Assembly: GCF_000724085.1 (NCBI RefSeq)
Contig: NZ_CCDL010000006.1
Coordinates: 21,862 to 85,861, forward strand
Direction: 5' to 3'
DNA from: Oceanobacillus manasiensis
GTDB taxonomy: Bacteria; Bacillota; Bacilli; Bacillales; Amphibacillaceae
DNA: 64,000 bases
Position numbers and translations under genes: made by a program. The notes beneath the pieces are model-generated. The model was given only the letters and a program-made list of their open reading frames with translations. It ran no database searches and was not told the origin of the DNA. Shown here piece by piece: positions 53,418-61,360 of this stretch (its first letter is position 1; every line of letters starts with the position of its first letter).

Positions 53418-54092
53418 ATGAACTATCAAAATAACCTTCTTCGATTTTTATTTTCCATGGATGATCATGTCATAACGATAAGAGAGGCAGAGAGCGTAAA
53501 ACGCGTATGGAAGGTTAACCTTTTGCTCATCTTAATTAGTCTAATCCTATACGGTTACATGGCTTATTTAGGAATGGGGACAAACATCTTGTCACCAGAA
53601 GCACAAAGCGTTGCCCCAATAGCCTATGAACAACAAAAATTTTGGTTTCTCATTGGTAGATTAGCATTTGGATTGATATTCGCATCGTTCATATTATTTG
53701 CTCCAACACTTTATTTTTCATTGCTAACAGATATTCCATATAGGAAATTAGTTGTCATGCAACAGGTCGTGCTTTTCGTAATGTTAATAGAACGGGGAAT
53801 TTGGATTCCTTTGGCTGTTTTCAATGGTCTTGACTGGTATGTATCCCCTGTCTCGTTTGGTATCATTACATCTTATCTCACCGATGTCTCGTGGCTCATT
53901 TACTTTTTTGGTGCTATATCACTCTTTCAATTCTGGATTATCTGGTTTCAAGTACGTTATATACGCTCCATGACAGAAATTAAAAAGCTACATATCTGGG
54001 TATATGTCCTCCTGTTTCACTTCTTTTTATGGGTGCTGACAGCCTTACTCGCATTCATGGACCAATCTATGATTAACAGGTGGTTTGGATAA
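53418..54092 (+). CDS. Integral membrane protein, Yip1/YknW-like
   Basis: The 224-residue protein has five to six hydrophobic spans and no catalytic motif. Its partner, read from the overlapping TAATG, encodes a membrane-fusion protein. Gene order membrane protein then fusion protein mirrors yknW-yknX of B. subtilis, where YknW is a Yip1-family protein needed for assembly of an ABC efflux pump. Identity is inferred mainly from size and context. Confidence 0.6.
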   Translation: MNYQNNLLRFLFSMDDHVITIREAESVKRVWKVNLLLILISLILYGYMAYLGMGTNILSPEAQSVAPIAYEQQKFWFLIGRLAFGLIFASFILFAPTLYFSLLTDIPYRKLVVMQQVVLFVMLIERGIWIPLAVFNGLDWYVSPVSFGIITSYLTDVSWLIYFFGAISLFQFWIIWFQVRYIRSMTEIKKLHIWVYVLLFHFFLWVLTALLAFMDQSMINRWFG

Positions 54093-55387
54093 TGAAATTT
54101 AGGAAAAAGCGTCTTATACAGCTCATCGTGTTACTATTTATAGCCACGAATTTTTCACTCGTGTTCTTAGATGAAGAAGAGAAGGTAGATCGTATTGCAT
54201 ACATTAATGAATGGTCCGAGGTTTTTCAATCAGATCTAGAGGAAACGGTTAGTACGCCGGGAGTGCTCGCAGCAATGGAGGAAAATCCGATTTATCTTGA
54301 TGAAGAAAGCGGGACCTTCAACGAATTTTTGGTAGAAGAGAGAGATTACGTAACGGTTGGAGATCCACTATTTTCCTATAGTGTACATAATTATTATGAA
54401 ACAGAAGCAAATTTACTAGAAGAAGCAACAAAGCTTGAGAGTCAGCTTACATCCATTGAAACAGCAATTACAACAATTAGCGCCTATCAAATCCCTGAAA
54501 CAGATACAGAATCGGCACCTTCCTTTGAAGTGACTAACGAGGAGATTCGCGTAGAGTTTCCGCAAGATCCTATTGAAGCAAATTTGATGAAGGAGCAATA
54601 CCTCGCAGAAAAGGAAAATGAACTAAGCCAAAAAACTGCCGAGCTTGCCTTAGTCGAGGCACAAATCTTGGAGCTTCAGGAAACAGGAGATACGATAACG
54701 GTAGAAAGCCCATTTGAAGGAAGAATAAAAGAGCTATCCCATGAACTTAATAACCCGCTCATCACCGTAGAAAGTACAGCATTGCATGCAAAAGGGGAGC
54801 TTGCAGAGTCTGTTAGACCATTGATTGAACAGGGTTTTCCAGTAAGAGTTGAGGTAGCAGAAGTAGCAGCACTACTCGAAGGTACGGTAGAAGAGGTTAG
54901 TGATTCACCAAAAGAAGAGGTATCTGTTGAAGGAGAAAGTATTTATCCACTGCATGTTACGTTTGAAGATCCTGCCTTAACGGAAGAGGAAACGTTAGAT
55001 GAAACAGATGATAGTGAGGAGAGTGCAGAAATCATCGACTTACTACCTGGCTATCACGCAAATCTAACCATTATCACAGATTCGGCAGAAGGGGCTGCTA
55101 CTCTATTTGAACGAACTATTTTCAAAAACAGAGTGTGGAAAATGACTGTTGATGGAAGGTTACAGGAACAAACGGTAGCCACGGGTATCCACATGGATGA
55201 TATGTTAGAAATTGTAGAAGGTGTCACAATTGGAGATTGGGTGGCAGGTGGTCCAGAGGGACAGCTACGTGATAATGCTACGTTTGTTACACCATTAAAA
55301 CTTTGGGAGCAGCCGTGGAGGAAGTTGATGAGCCCGCAGGAAACCAACTGGTGGGATCATTTTGTGACAGGAATTATATCACGCTAA
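54092..55387 (+). CDS. Membrane-fusion (HlyD/efflux adaptor-like) protein
   Basis: The 431-residue protein has one N-terminal membrane span (about residues 7-24), then a coiled-coil hairpin in two blocks (about residues 100-130 and 165-205) flanked by lipoyl-like halves (VEERDYVTVGDPLF and TVESPFEGRIKEL), followed by beta-barrel and membrane-proximal regions. This is the layout of efflux adaptor subunits. An acidic insertion (EETLDETDDSEESAE) interrupts the barrel. No ATPase or permease genes follow. The ATG overlaps the preceding stop codon by one base. Confidence 0.72.
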   Translation: MKFRKKRLIQLIVLLFIATNFSLVFLDEEEKVDRIAYINEWSEVFQSDLEETVSTPGVLAAMEENPIYLDEESGTFNEFLVEERDYVTVGDPLFSYSVHNYYETEANLLEEATKLESQLTSIETAITTISAYQIPETDTESAPSFEVTNEEIRVEFPQDPIEANLMKEQYLAEKENELSQKTAELALVEAQILELQETGDTITVESPFEGRIKELSHELNNPLITVESTALHAKGELAESVRPLIEQGFPVRVEVAEVAALLEGTVEEVSDSPKEEVSVEGESIYPLHVTFEDPALTEEETLDETDDSEESAEIIDLLPGYHANLTIITDSAEGAATLFERTIFKNRVWKMTVDGRLQEQTVATGIHMDDMLEIVEGVTIGDWVAGGPEGQLRDNATFVTPLKLWEQPWRKLMSPQETNWWDHFVTGIISR

Positions 55388-55403
55388 TTTTTACTAAAAC
55401 TAA

Positions 55404-55434
55404 AAAAGAAATCGGCAACCAGCCGATTTCTTTT
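55404..55434. terminator. Bidirectional terminator
   Basis: A perfect 13-bp stem AAAAGAAATCGGC/GCCGATTTCTTTT with a 5-base loop lies between the convergent adaptor and YihY genes. Confidence 0.88.
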
Positions 55435-55470
55435 GATTATAAACATAACGTGTGCTCTCCGATTTTGCAC

Positions 55471-56319
55471 TTACATATTGGATGCTTGTTTTGTTTCGTT
55501 TGTTTTTTGATGTTCGCGGTAATTCAATACGTTTACAACTGCGCCGATCATTAAGACCATTCCTGTAAGAAAGAACCAGATCATGAGGACGATAATCCCC
55601 CCAAGACTTCCATATGTTGCGGAATAATTACTAAAGTTGCTGACGTAAAAGGAAAAACCTAATGAAATGAGCAACCATAAAATGCTCGCAGTTAGAGCTC
55701 CAGGAAGTATATACTTAAAAGGAATCCGTTTATTTGGAGCAAATCTGTACAGAATAAGCAGGAATCCGGTTATTGCCAACAAGCTGACTGTCCAACGTAA
55801 TACTTGAAGTACTATTTCCATTGCTCCTGAAAATCCAACGAAAGAACTTACAAAGCTTAAGATAACATCACCGAAGACTGGGACAAGAATGGCGATAACA
55901 AGTGTTACAATCATGCCTAATGTGAGTCCTAATGAGATGAGCCTTACGACGAGAAAATTACGTGTTTCTTCCACGTGGTATGCTTCATTTGTTGATTTGA
56001 TAAAAGCATTTATCCCTGCCGATGAGGACCATAATGCACCAATAATACCTACTGTAAGTAGTCCGCCCCTTGGAGTATTCACAAGGTTAATAATGTTTTC
56101 TTCAAACACACCTGCAATCTCGCTTGGCAAAATGTTACTTATAAAGCTCACTGCTTCTTGTGGGTTTATGTTAAAATACGGTATTAATGCAAAGCAAACG
56201 ACAATTAAAGGGAAAATGGAGAGGAAATAGTAATATGCCTGTGCCGCAGCTAGTATTGGTACATTATCCCGTTGAAATTGGTCTATAAACTTTTTTCCGT
56301 ATGCTTTTACTTTTTTCAT
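55471..56319 (-). CDS. YihY/virulence factor BrkB family membrane protein
   Basis: The 282-residue protein has six membrane spans and the family features AAAQAYYYFLSIFPLI and WSSSAGINAFIKSTNEAY near the N-terminal half and YGSLGGIIVLMIWFFLTG near the C-terminus. This family was once misnamed RNase BN; the molecular function is unsettled. It resembles B. subtilis YfkH. Confidence 0.87.
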   Translation of the reverse strand: MKKVKAYGKKFIDQFQRDNVPILAAAQAYYYFLSIFPLIVVCFALIPYFNINPQEAVSFISNILPSEIAGVFEENIINLVNTPRGGLLTVGIIGALWSSSAGINAFIKSTNEAYHVEETRNFLVVRLISLGLTLGMIVTLVIAILVPVFGDVILSFVSSFVGFSGAMEIVLQVLRWTVSLLAITGFLLILYRFAPNKRIPFKYILPGALTASILWLLISLGFSFYVSNFSNYSATYGSLGGIIVLMIWFFLTGMVLMIGAVVNVLNYREHQKTNETKQASNM

Positions 56320-56442
56320 ATGCTAACCTCCAAACGTGTTTCTTTTCCTATACCCATCATGTTAATCATTCAATCGTAAGAGGCTTCACGTTTTATTTCG
56401 AGAGGGTAGTGGTATAATGCAATTAAGAAGGAGGGTTTTTTA

Positions 56443-56937
56443 GTGGAAGGAATATTTTATCTAGCAATTTTATTACTCGCTCTAGCGTTTGCATTAGTTT
56501 CAATTTATATAGCCATTGTATTAAAGCGTCTTGCTGATAACATTAAAACAATGGGCAACACGCTCGGAGAATTCGAAAAAGAACTACAATACATTACTCC
56601 CCCATTAAAGGAGACCATCCGGGAGACCGGGAACACCATTGACGATATTCAGGAAAAATTAGATGCAACAAACAGCGTATTCGATACCGTTGACCATGTA
56701 GGGACATCGGTAAATACGACCAACGAATTTATTCAAAGCAATTATAGCGAGCTGTCTGATGAGGAAATGCAGGAAAAAACAAAACCATTCCAGGAAGCAA
56801 TTAGATGGAGTGAGGCAGCACTTAAAGTATTTAATATGTTTAAACAAACAAAGAAATCAAATGAAAAGAACGAGCTGATGTTACAAAATGAGAAGCAGCT
56901 TGTACCAGTAAATCCATCAGGGAGAGAGGAAAGATAA
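56443..56937 (+). CDS. DUF948-type membrane-anchored protein (first copy)
   Basis: The 164-residue protein starts at GTG behind AAGGAGG. It has one N-terminal membrane span and a cytoplasmic or periplasmic coiled region (LADNIKTMGNTLGEFEKELQ), the pattern of DUF948/YtxG-like proteins. The C-terminus is charged. It begins a three-gene set with tight spacing. Function unknown; general stress or envelope roles are guessed from relatives. Confidence 0.65.
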   Translation: MEGIFYLAILLLALAFALVSIYIAIVLKRLADNIKTMGNTLGEFEKELQYITPPLKETIRETGNTIDDIQEKLDATNSVFDTVDHVGTSVNTTNEFIQSNYSELSDEEMQEKTKPFQEAIRWSEAALKVFNMFKQTKKSNEKNELMLQNEKQLVPVNPSGREER

Positions 56938-56938
56938 T

Positions 56939-57403
56939 ATGACATTAACAGGAGTCGGCGTATTACTTATCGGGGTTGCTTTTATTGTAATCGCCATTTT
57001 TGTAGCACACGTACTTAATAATTTAGCTGGAGTATTGAGTGGAGTAGAGAAGACGGTACAACAGATGCCGAAACAAATGGAGAACATTTTTAAGGAAACT
57101 GGAAGTCTTATCGAAGAGAGCAATAATACACTTCGTGATATTAATGATAAGATGCACCAGTTAAGCCCCATGTTTCATATCATGGGAGATGTTGGGAATG
57201 TGACACGGAAGTTTTCATCTTCTCTAGTAGATGTTACAGATTCTTTGAAGATGAAGACGGGAGAAGTAAATGATGTAACCAATAAAAATAAACTTGGTGG
57301 TGCGTATGGTACGTTTGCACTTGGGTATTATTGGTTGCAGAAAAAAAGACAGCAAAAGAAAACGCAGAACGATGGAGTAGCTGGTCGTGAATTCAATGAA
57401 TAA
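56939..57403 (+). CDS. DUF948 domain-containing protein (second copy)
   Basis: The 154-residue protein has an N-terminal span (LLIGVAFIVIAIFVAHVL) and the DUF948 pattern LNNLAGVLSGVEKTVQQMPKQ with later LSPMFHIMGDVGNVTR. It is clearly paralogous to the minus-strand copy at 57859-58290. It begins one base after the previous stop codon. The C-terminus is basic and hydrophilic. It overlaps the next gene by 17 bases. Confidence 0.78.
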   Translation: MTLTGVGVLLIGVAFIVIAIFVAHVLNNLAGVLSGVEKTVQQMPKQMENIFKETGSLIEESNNTLRDINDKMHQLSPMFHIMGDVGNVTRKFSSSLVDVTDSLKMKTGEVNDVTNKNKLGGAYGTFALGYYWLQKKRQQKKTQNDGVAGREFNE

Positions 57404-57614
57404 AGCTATATTGTCTATTTTAGCAGTAACGACCGGCGCTGCAGCGGGTTGGTTTGTTAAAAACATCAAGGATAAGCGTAACGACCTTGAGGAGAATAAG
57501 CCACTTTTAGAGAGGTTAAAACAAGCTGAGAGAAAGCTGTATGAGGCTGGGCAGCGACATGATGAGCAATTGAAACGCATTAAGAGCGAGATTGATCAAA
57601 AAGTATCAAACTAA
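57387..57614 (+). CDS. Small YtxH-like membrane protein
   Basis: The 75-residue protein starts at GTG, 9 bases after GGAG, within the end of the previous gene. It has one N-terminal hydrophobic segment (ILSILAVTTGAAAGWFV), typical of YtxH-like proteins, then a charged coiled region. Coupling by overlap suggests that it works with the DUF948 protein. Function unknown. Confidence 0.65.
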   Translation: MNSMNKAILSILAVTTGAAAGWFVKNIKDKRNDLEENKPLLERLKQAERKLYEAGQRHDEQLKRIKSEIDQKVSN

Positions 57615-57639
57615 AAATCCCCATTTTGGGGATTTTTTT
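57615..57639 (+). terminator. Terminator after the DUF948 operon
   Basis: AAATCCCC-attttt-like loop-GGGGATTT with seven T lies directly after the stop codon. Confidence 0.88.
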
Positions 57640-57649
57640 AATGTTTTTC

Positions 57650-57886
57650 CTTAACGGCGCTCTGCGCTTTTCTTTTGTCTAGCTACGAGCGCCAGAACCT
57701 AGGCGACTTCGTAAATCGCCCTACAATAAAGAAGACTTGCAGATTGGTGTGAACCAGAGGTGTAGTCGCACTTATACCCGGAGGGTGAAAGTCATCATCG
57801 ATTCGTTCCTCATCATGATTCCTTTATTTCAGTTGATTCACTCCAGCCGCTACGCTTCTTAACGGCGCTCTGCGCTTTTCTTTTGT
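57650..57886. repeat. Dispersed-repeat-like block flanked by a 29-bp perfect direct repeat
   Basis: The sequence starting CTTAACGGCGCTCTGCGCTT occurs identically at 57650-57678 and 57858-57886, 208 bases apart. The interior contains CTAGCTACGAGCGCCAG and other GC-rich words that I associate with dispersed intergenic repeats in Bacillaceae. The second direct copy is also the end of the minus-strand DUF948 gene (residues KKSAERR and the stop). No gene lies in the block itself. Confidence 0.7.
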
Positions 57887-58290
57887 TGTTGGACTACGTA
57901 ATAAATTAGTGTACCTAACCCGTAAATTCCTTCTAGGTCATGCTTTGTGATAAAGGAGCGACCTTCGGCGGTGTCTACTTTTACATTCATTACTTTATCG
58001 GCGATCGATGTTGATAAATGATTTGTAGCTCTGCCTGCATCTCCAATTGTATGGAAGATCGGACTTAGCTCCTTAATTTGGTTGTTTATTTGAGATAACG
58101 TGTCGTTACCGGATTGCAAAGCATTTTTCGTTTGGGACATCATGTCATCTACTTGTTTCGGAAGATTGTCTGTTGTCTTTTGTAATCCACCTAAAACACC
58201 TGCCAGTTTATTCAATGGCTTAATTAATACAATAACCAATACTAAAAATGCAATGCCAATAACCAGTACGCCAATTCCAAGCCAATCCAT
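57859..58290 (-). CDS. DUF948 domain-containing protein (third copy, reverse strand)
   Basis: The 143-residue protein has an N-terminal span (LVIGIAFLVLVIVLIKPL) and the family block LNKLAGVLGGLQKTTDNLPK with LSPIFHTIGDAGRATNHLS. It is a paralogue of the 56939-57403 product. The last residues, KKSAERR, are encoded by the 29-bp sequence duplicated beyond the gene at 57650-57678, so its C-terminus may derive from a repeat. Confidence 0.78.
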   Translation of the reverse strand: MDWLGIGVLVIGIAFLVLVIVLIKPLNKLAGVLGGLQKTTDNLPKQVDDMMSQTKNALQSGNDTLSQINNQIKELSPIFHTIGDAGRATNHLSTSIADKVMNVKVDTAEGRSFITKHDLEGIYGLGTLIYYVVQQQKKSAERR

Positions 58291-58416
58291 AGAATTCCCC
58301 TTCCTTTATTAACTTATTTTTATAATACCACTACTTATTTTAAATGAAACGTAAGAGGCCTTAAATATGACATAAGGATAGTATTTCTCCTAAGTCGGAG
58401 CTTATGTGTCATGAAG

Positions 58417-58445
58417 GCATATTCGAACAAGTTGTCCCATAGAAT
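58417..58445 (+). promoter_or_regulatory. SigE-type promoter of cwlD
   Basis: GCATATT (58417-58423), 14 bases, then CATAGAAT (58438-58445) matches the sigma-E pattern KMATATT-N14-CATACAMT with one mismatch. cwlD in B. subtilis is expressed in the mother cell by SigE, which supports the call. Confidence 0.75.
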
Positions 58446-58480
58446 AAGCTAAGGTAATTTACGGTAAAGGGGACTAGCAA

Positions 58481-59209
58481 ATGAAACGGGGAAGTAAGTT
58501 TATAATATGGGGAATAGGGATGCTTTTATTAGTATTTTTAATTCAATTGCCTTTGACTGAAAGTGATAAGGAATGGAGTGCATCTTCGTGGTCACTACCT
58601 TTGTCAGGGAAAACGATTGTAATTGACCCAGGTCATGGTGGGCCTGATGGCGGTGCAGTTGGAAAAGATAATACACTTGAAAAGGGTATATCCCTTGAAG
58701 TGTCAAAAAAGGTACAGAACTATTTACAGCAGGCTGGGGCATTAGTTTATCTAACAAGGGACGTAGATAAGGATTTGGCAAAAGAAGATACGAAAGGACT
58801 AGCCCGGAGGAAGGCACAAGATATCCGAAATCGTCTTGAGTTTATTCATGAAAAAGAACCGGACTTTTTTCTGACGATACATTTAAACGCACTGCCTTCC
58901 ACAAAGTGGAGAGGCGCACAGACTTTCTATTATCCTCAATTTGAGGAGAACAAACATCTTGCAAGCATGATTCAAGCCGAAGTGATTCGGAATATGGAAA
59001 ACACCAATAGGGAGCCAATGGCAATTAACGGAATATACTTATTAAAGCATGCAGAGGTACCCGGAGCATTAGTGGAAATTGGCTTTTTATCTAATGAAGA
59101 AGAGAGAGAATTGTTAAAACAAGATGATTACCAACGACAAATGTCAGCAAGTATTTATGAGGGAGTTCTACGCTATGTAACAGAGGAACCTAAACAGGAA
59201 AAAGAATGA
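58481..59209 (+). CDS. cwlD: N-acetylmuramoyl-L-alanine amidase CwlD
   Basis: The 242-residue amidase removes peptides from muramic acid, the first step in spore-cortex muramic-lactam formation. An N-terminal signal/anchor span (about residues 8-22) precedes the Amidase_3 domain. Zinc ligands are His in IDPGHGGPDGG, Glu in NTLEKGISLEV and His in TIHLNALP, with catalytic Glu in VEIGFLSNEEE. PdaA acts after CwlD; the nearby pdaB is a different deacetylase. The length matches B. subtilis. Confidence 0.95.
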   Translation: MKRGSKFIIWGIGMLLLVFLIQLPLTESDKEWSASSWSLPLSGKTIVIDPGHGGPDGGAVGKDNTLEKGISLEVSKKVQNYLQQAGALVYLTRDVDKDLAKEDTKGLARRKAQDIRNRLEFIHEKEPDFFLTIHLNALPSTKWRGAQTFYYPQFEENKHLASMIQAEVIRNMENTNREPMAINGIYLLKHAEVPGALVEIGFLSNEEERELLKQDDYQRQMSASIYEGVLRYVTEEPKQEKE

Positions 59210-59327
59210 AAGGGTGACCAATCCTAATCCGGTAAGGAATTCATATCACTTAGATTTTGGCTAATTTATGTTATACTAGCCATGAGTGTAGGGATACACA
59301 ATAGCTGGAAAGGGAAGGTGACGTATT

Positions 59328-60386
59328 GTGTTGAAAAAGGACGAAATAATTCAATTACTAAATCCTGTTAAAGATCCATTTTTACATAGATCGCTTGAAG
59401 AAACAGAAGGGGTCAAAGAAGTAACGATAAAGGAAGACAAGAACCATGTAAGTGTAAAGGTGGCCATCGGAAAAACCAATACCGCTGAACAAATGCAGCT
59501 ACAACAAGAAATTGTGGGCATATTGAAGAAGAATGGTGCATCCACAGTGGGGCTTCGTTTTGAACAACTGCCTGATGACGTAATTAAGAAGTATCAGTCG
59601 GCTGTAGAAGAATCTAAGGAAGCATCGCTAATGGGTGGCAATACAGATACAAAATTTATTGCGGTTGCAAGCGGAAAAGGTGGAGTAGGAAAATCAACAG
59701 TTACTGTGAATCTTGCTATGTCCCTTATGCGTTTAGGTAAAAAAGTTGGGATCATTGATGCGGATATTTATGGTTTCAGTGTACCTGATATGATGGGGAT
59801 TGAGGAGCGACCAGTAGTTCGGGCAGAAAAGATTATTCCTGTTGAGAGGTTTGGAATAAAAGTAGTATCAATGGGCTTTTTCGTTGAAGATAACTCACCA
59901 ATTATTTGGCGTGGTCCTATGCTTGGTAAAATGATTAACAGTTTCTTCAAAGAAGTAGAGTGGGGAGACTTAGATTATCTCCTGCTCGATTTGCCACCAG
60001 GTACTGGAGACATCGCGATGGATGTCCACTCCTTATTACCAAGCTGTAAGGAAGTCATTGTAACAACACCACATCCAACGGCAGCGTTCGTCGCAGCACG
60101 TGCTGGGCAAATGGCGCTGAAAACGGATCACGAAATCCTTGGGGTTGTAGAAAACATGGCTTATTTTGAAAGTAAAAAGACAGGGGAAAAAGAATATGTC
60201 TTTGGACAAGGTGGCGGGAAGAAGTTGGCTGAGGCGTTAAGCACCAAGGTGCTTGGCCAATTGCCACTTCAGCAGCCCTATGAGGAAGAAGATGTTTTTG
60301 CACCATCCATTTACCAACAAGACCATCCAATTGGACAAGAGTACCACAAGATTGCGTCCAAAGTTGTCGCAAAAATGGAAGAGTAA
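59328..60386 (+). CDS. salA: Mrp/NBP35-family P-loop ATPase SalA
   Basis: The 352-residue protein has an N-terminal MIP18/DUF59 domain (about residues 1-95) and a deviant Walker A, AVASGKGGVGKSTVTVNLAM. Further motifs are DADIYGFSVPDMMG and LLLDLPPGTGDIAMDV. Relatives carry iron-sulfur clusters; B. subtilis SalA also regulates scoC. It lies between cwlD and gerD in conserved order. GTG at 59328 or the TTG codon after it may be the start. Confidence 0.93.
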   Translation: MLKKDEIIQLLNPVKDPFLHRSLEETEGVKEVTIKEDKNHVSVKVAIGKTNTAEQMQLQQEIVGILKKNGASTVGLRFEQLPDDVIKKYQSAVEESKEASLMGGNTDTKFIAVASGKGGVGKSTVTVNLAMSLMRLGKKVGIIDADIYGFSVPDMMGIEERPVVRAEKIIPVERFGIKVVSMGFFVEDNSPIIWRGPMLGKMINSFFKEVEWGDLDYLLLDLPPGTGDIAMDVHSLLPSCKEVIVTTPHPTAAFVAARAGQMALKTDHEILGVVENMAYFESKKTGEKEYVFGQGGGKKLAEALSTKVLGQLPLQQPYEEEDVFAPSIYQQDHPIGQEYHKIASKVVAKMEE

Positions 60387-60405
60387 AATAACGAACATAC
60401 GAAAG

Positions 60406-60440
60406 CAGAGCGGAGGCATCATTTCACCGCTCTGTTTTTT
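60406..60440 (+). terminator. Terminator after salA
   Basis: CAGAGCGG/CCGCTCTG around a 13-base loop is followed by six T. Confidence 0.88.
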
Positions 60441-60482
60441 AATGCAAATAAGATAGAAAAGTATGGAACTATAGGAGATGTT

Positions 60483-61139
60483 TTAAGAGCCACCACCGCC
60501 ACCGGCACCACCGCCGGATTGCTCTCCGCCGCCTTCGCCACTAGCTCCACTTTGTTCTTGAGATTTTTCGCCGCCATCTTCTTGCCCACTTCCTTGCTTT
60601 TCTGCGGCTTTCAAAAGTATGTCTTGCATTTTAGCCTGAAAGGTAGGGGTTTCCAATGTCTGTTGGATGGTTTCCTCGAGATGGGAGCGGAATTCCTGCC
60701 CCTTTAATGTGCTGAGCATTTGGTCGGTAATTTGGGGGTTTTGCAAAAGATCTAGCATTTGCTTTTGGTAATCAGAGTCATTCATTAAGCTTTTCATCAG
60801 CTTTTTTTGTTCTTCTTCCATCGATTTTGCATAGCCTTCGACAAATTTGGGATCTTTAAATAAGGTGGACCACATTTCAGCACCTTTTTCTGATCCAAGT
60901 GTTTCATTTATGGATTTCTTTACAACATCTGATTGGATGACAAGCTCTTGTTTCATTTTTTCATCTGCCATAATTTCTCCGAGGGCCTTCTTGCCATCTT
61001 CGGTCTGTAATATATCGACAACCATTTTCTTTGTTGTCTCATAATCCCCTTCTTCTCCCGAGGCACTACCACCTCCACTGCATGCTGTAATAAAGACTGC
61101 AGTTATAGAAAGAAAGGTAATGAATATTAAGCGGTTCAT
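60483..61139 (-). CDS. gerD: Spore germination lipoprotein GerD
   Basis: The 218-residue lipoprotein has a signal peptide ending in the lipobox FITAC. The mature helical core (KKMVVDILQTEDGKKALGEI) is followed by a Gly/Ser/Glu-rich, low-complexity tail ending GGAGGGGGS. GerD clusters germinant receptors in the spore inner membrane (the germinosome). ATG at 61139 is chosen because AGGAGG is 7 bases upstream; the frame is open further to 61160. A SigG-type promoter precedes it. Confidence 0.93.
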   Translation of the reverse strand: MNRLIFITFLSITAVFITACSGGGSASGEEGDYETTKKMVVDILQTEDGKKALGEIMADEKMKQELVIQSDVVKKSINETLGSEKGAEMWSTLFKDPKFVEGYAKSMEEEQKKLMKSLMNDSDYQKQMLDLLQNPQITDQMLSTLKGQEFRSHLEETIQQTLETPTFQAKMQDILLKAAEKQGSGQEDGGEKSQEQSGASGEGGGEQSGGGAGGGGGS

Positions 61140-61165
61140 GGGTAATCCTCCTTCCTCCACACCTT

Positions 61166-61195
61166 TAATATGAGTGTCGAAAAAGAAAAATATGC
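61166..61195 (-). promoter_or_regulatory. SigG-type promoter of gerD
   Basis: On the minus strand GCATA (61195-61191), 18 bases, then CATATTA (61172-61166) matches the forespore sigma-G pattern GHATR-N17/18-CATnHTA. gerD is SigG-dependent in B. subtilis. Confidence 0.7.
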
Positions 61196-61234
61196 GCTAG
61201 GGTAAGGAAAAATGTCTTCCATCGTGATAAACTA

Positions 61235-61260
61235 CATATGTAAGCATTTGCGTACATATG
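61235..61260. promoter_or_regulatory. 26-bp inverted repeat between gerD and kbaA
   Basis: CATATGTA-A-GC-ATTT-GC-G-TACATATG is symmetrical apart from the two single-base spacers. It lies between divergent genes and is a plausible protein-binding site or hairpin. Confidence 0.55.
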
Positions 61261-61360
61261 CAATAATTTTTAAAATGTAAGAAATTATAAAAGTTGCTAA
61301 CATGGTGGCGTGTAACAGCGAGGCTCTGTGCTTTTCTTGCATACATAGGGGGAAGTTGTC

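Noticed and set aside
38707-58480. Prophage or transposon origin of the accessory block
   Set aside because: No integrase, transposase, tRNA attachment site or phage structural gene is visible, so only insertion by unknown means can be stated.
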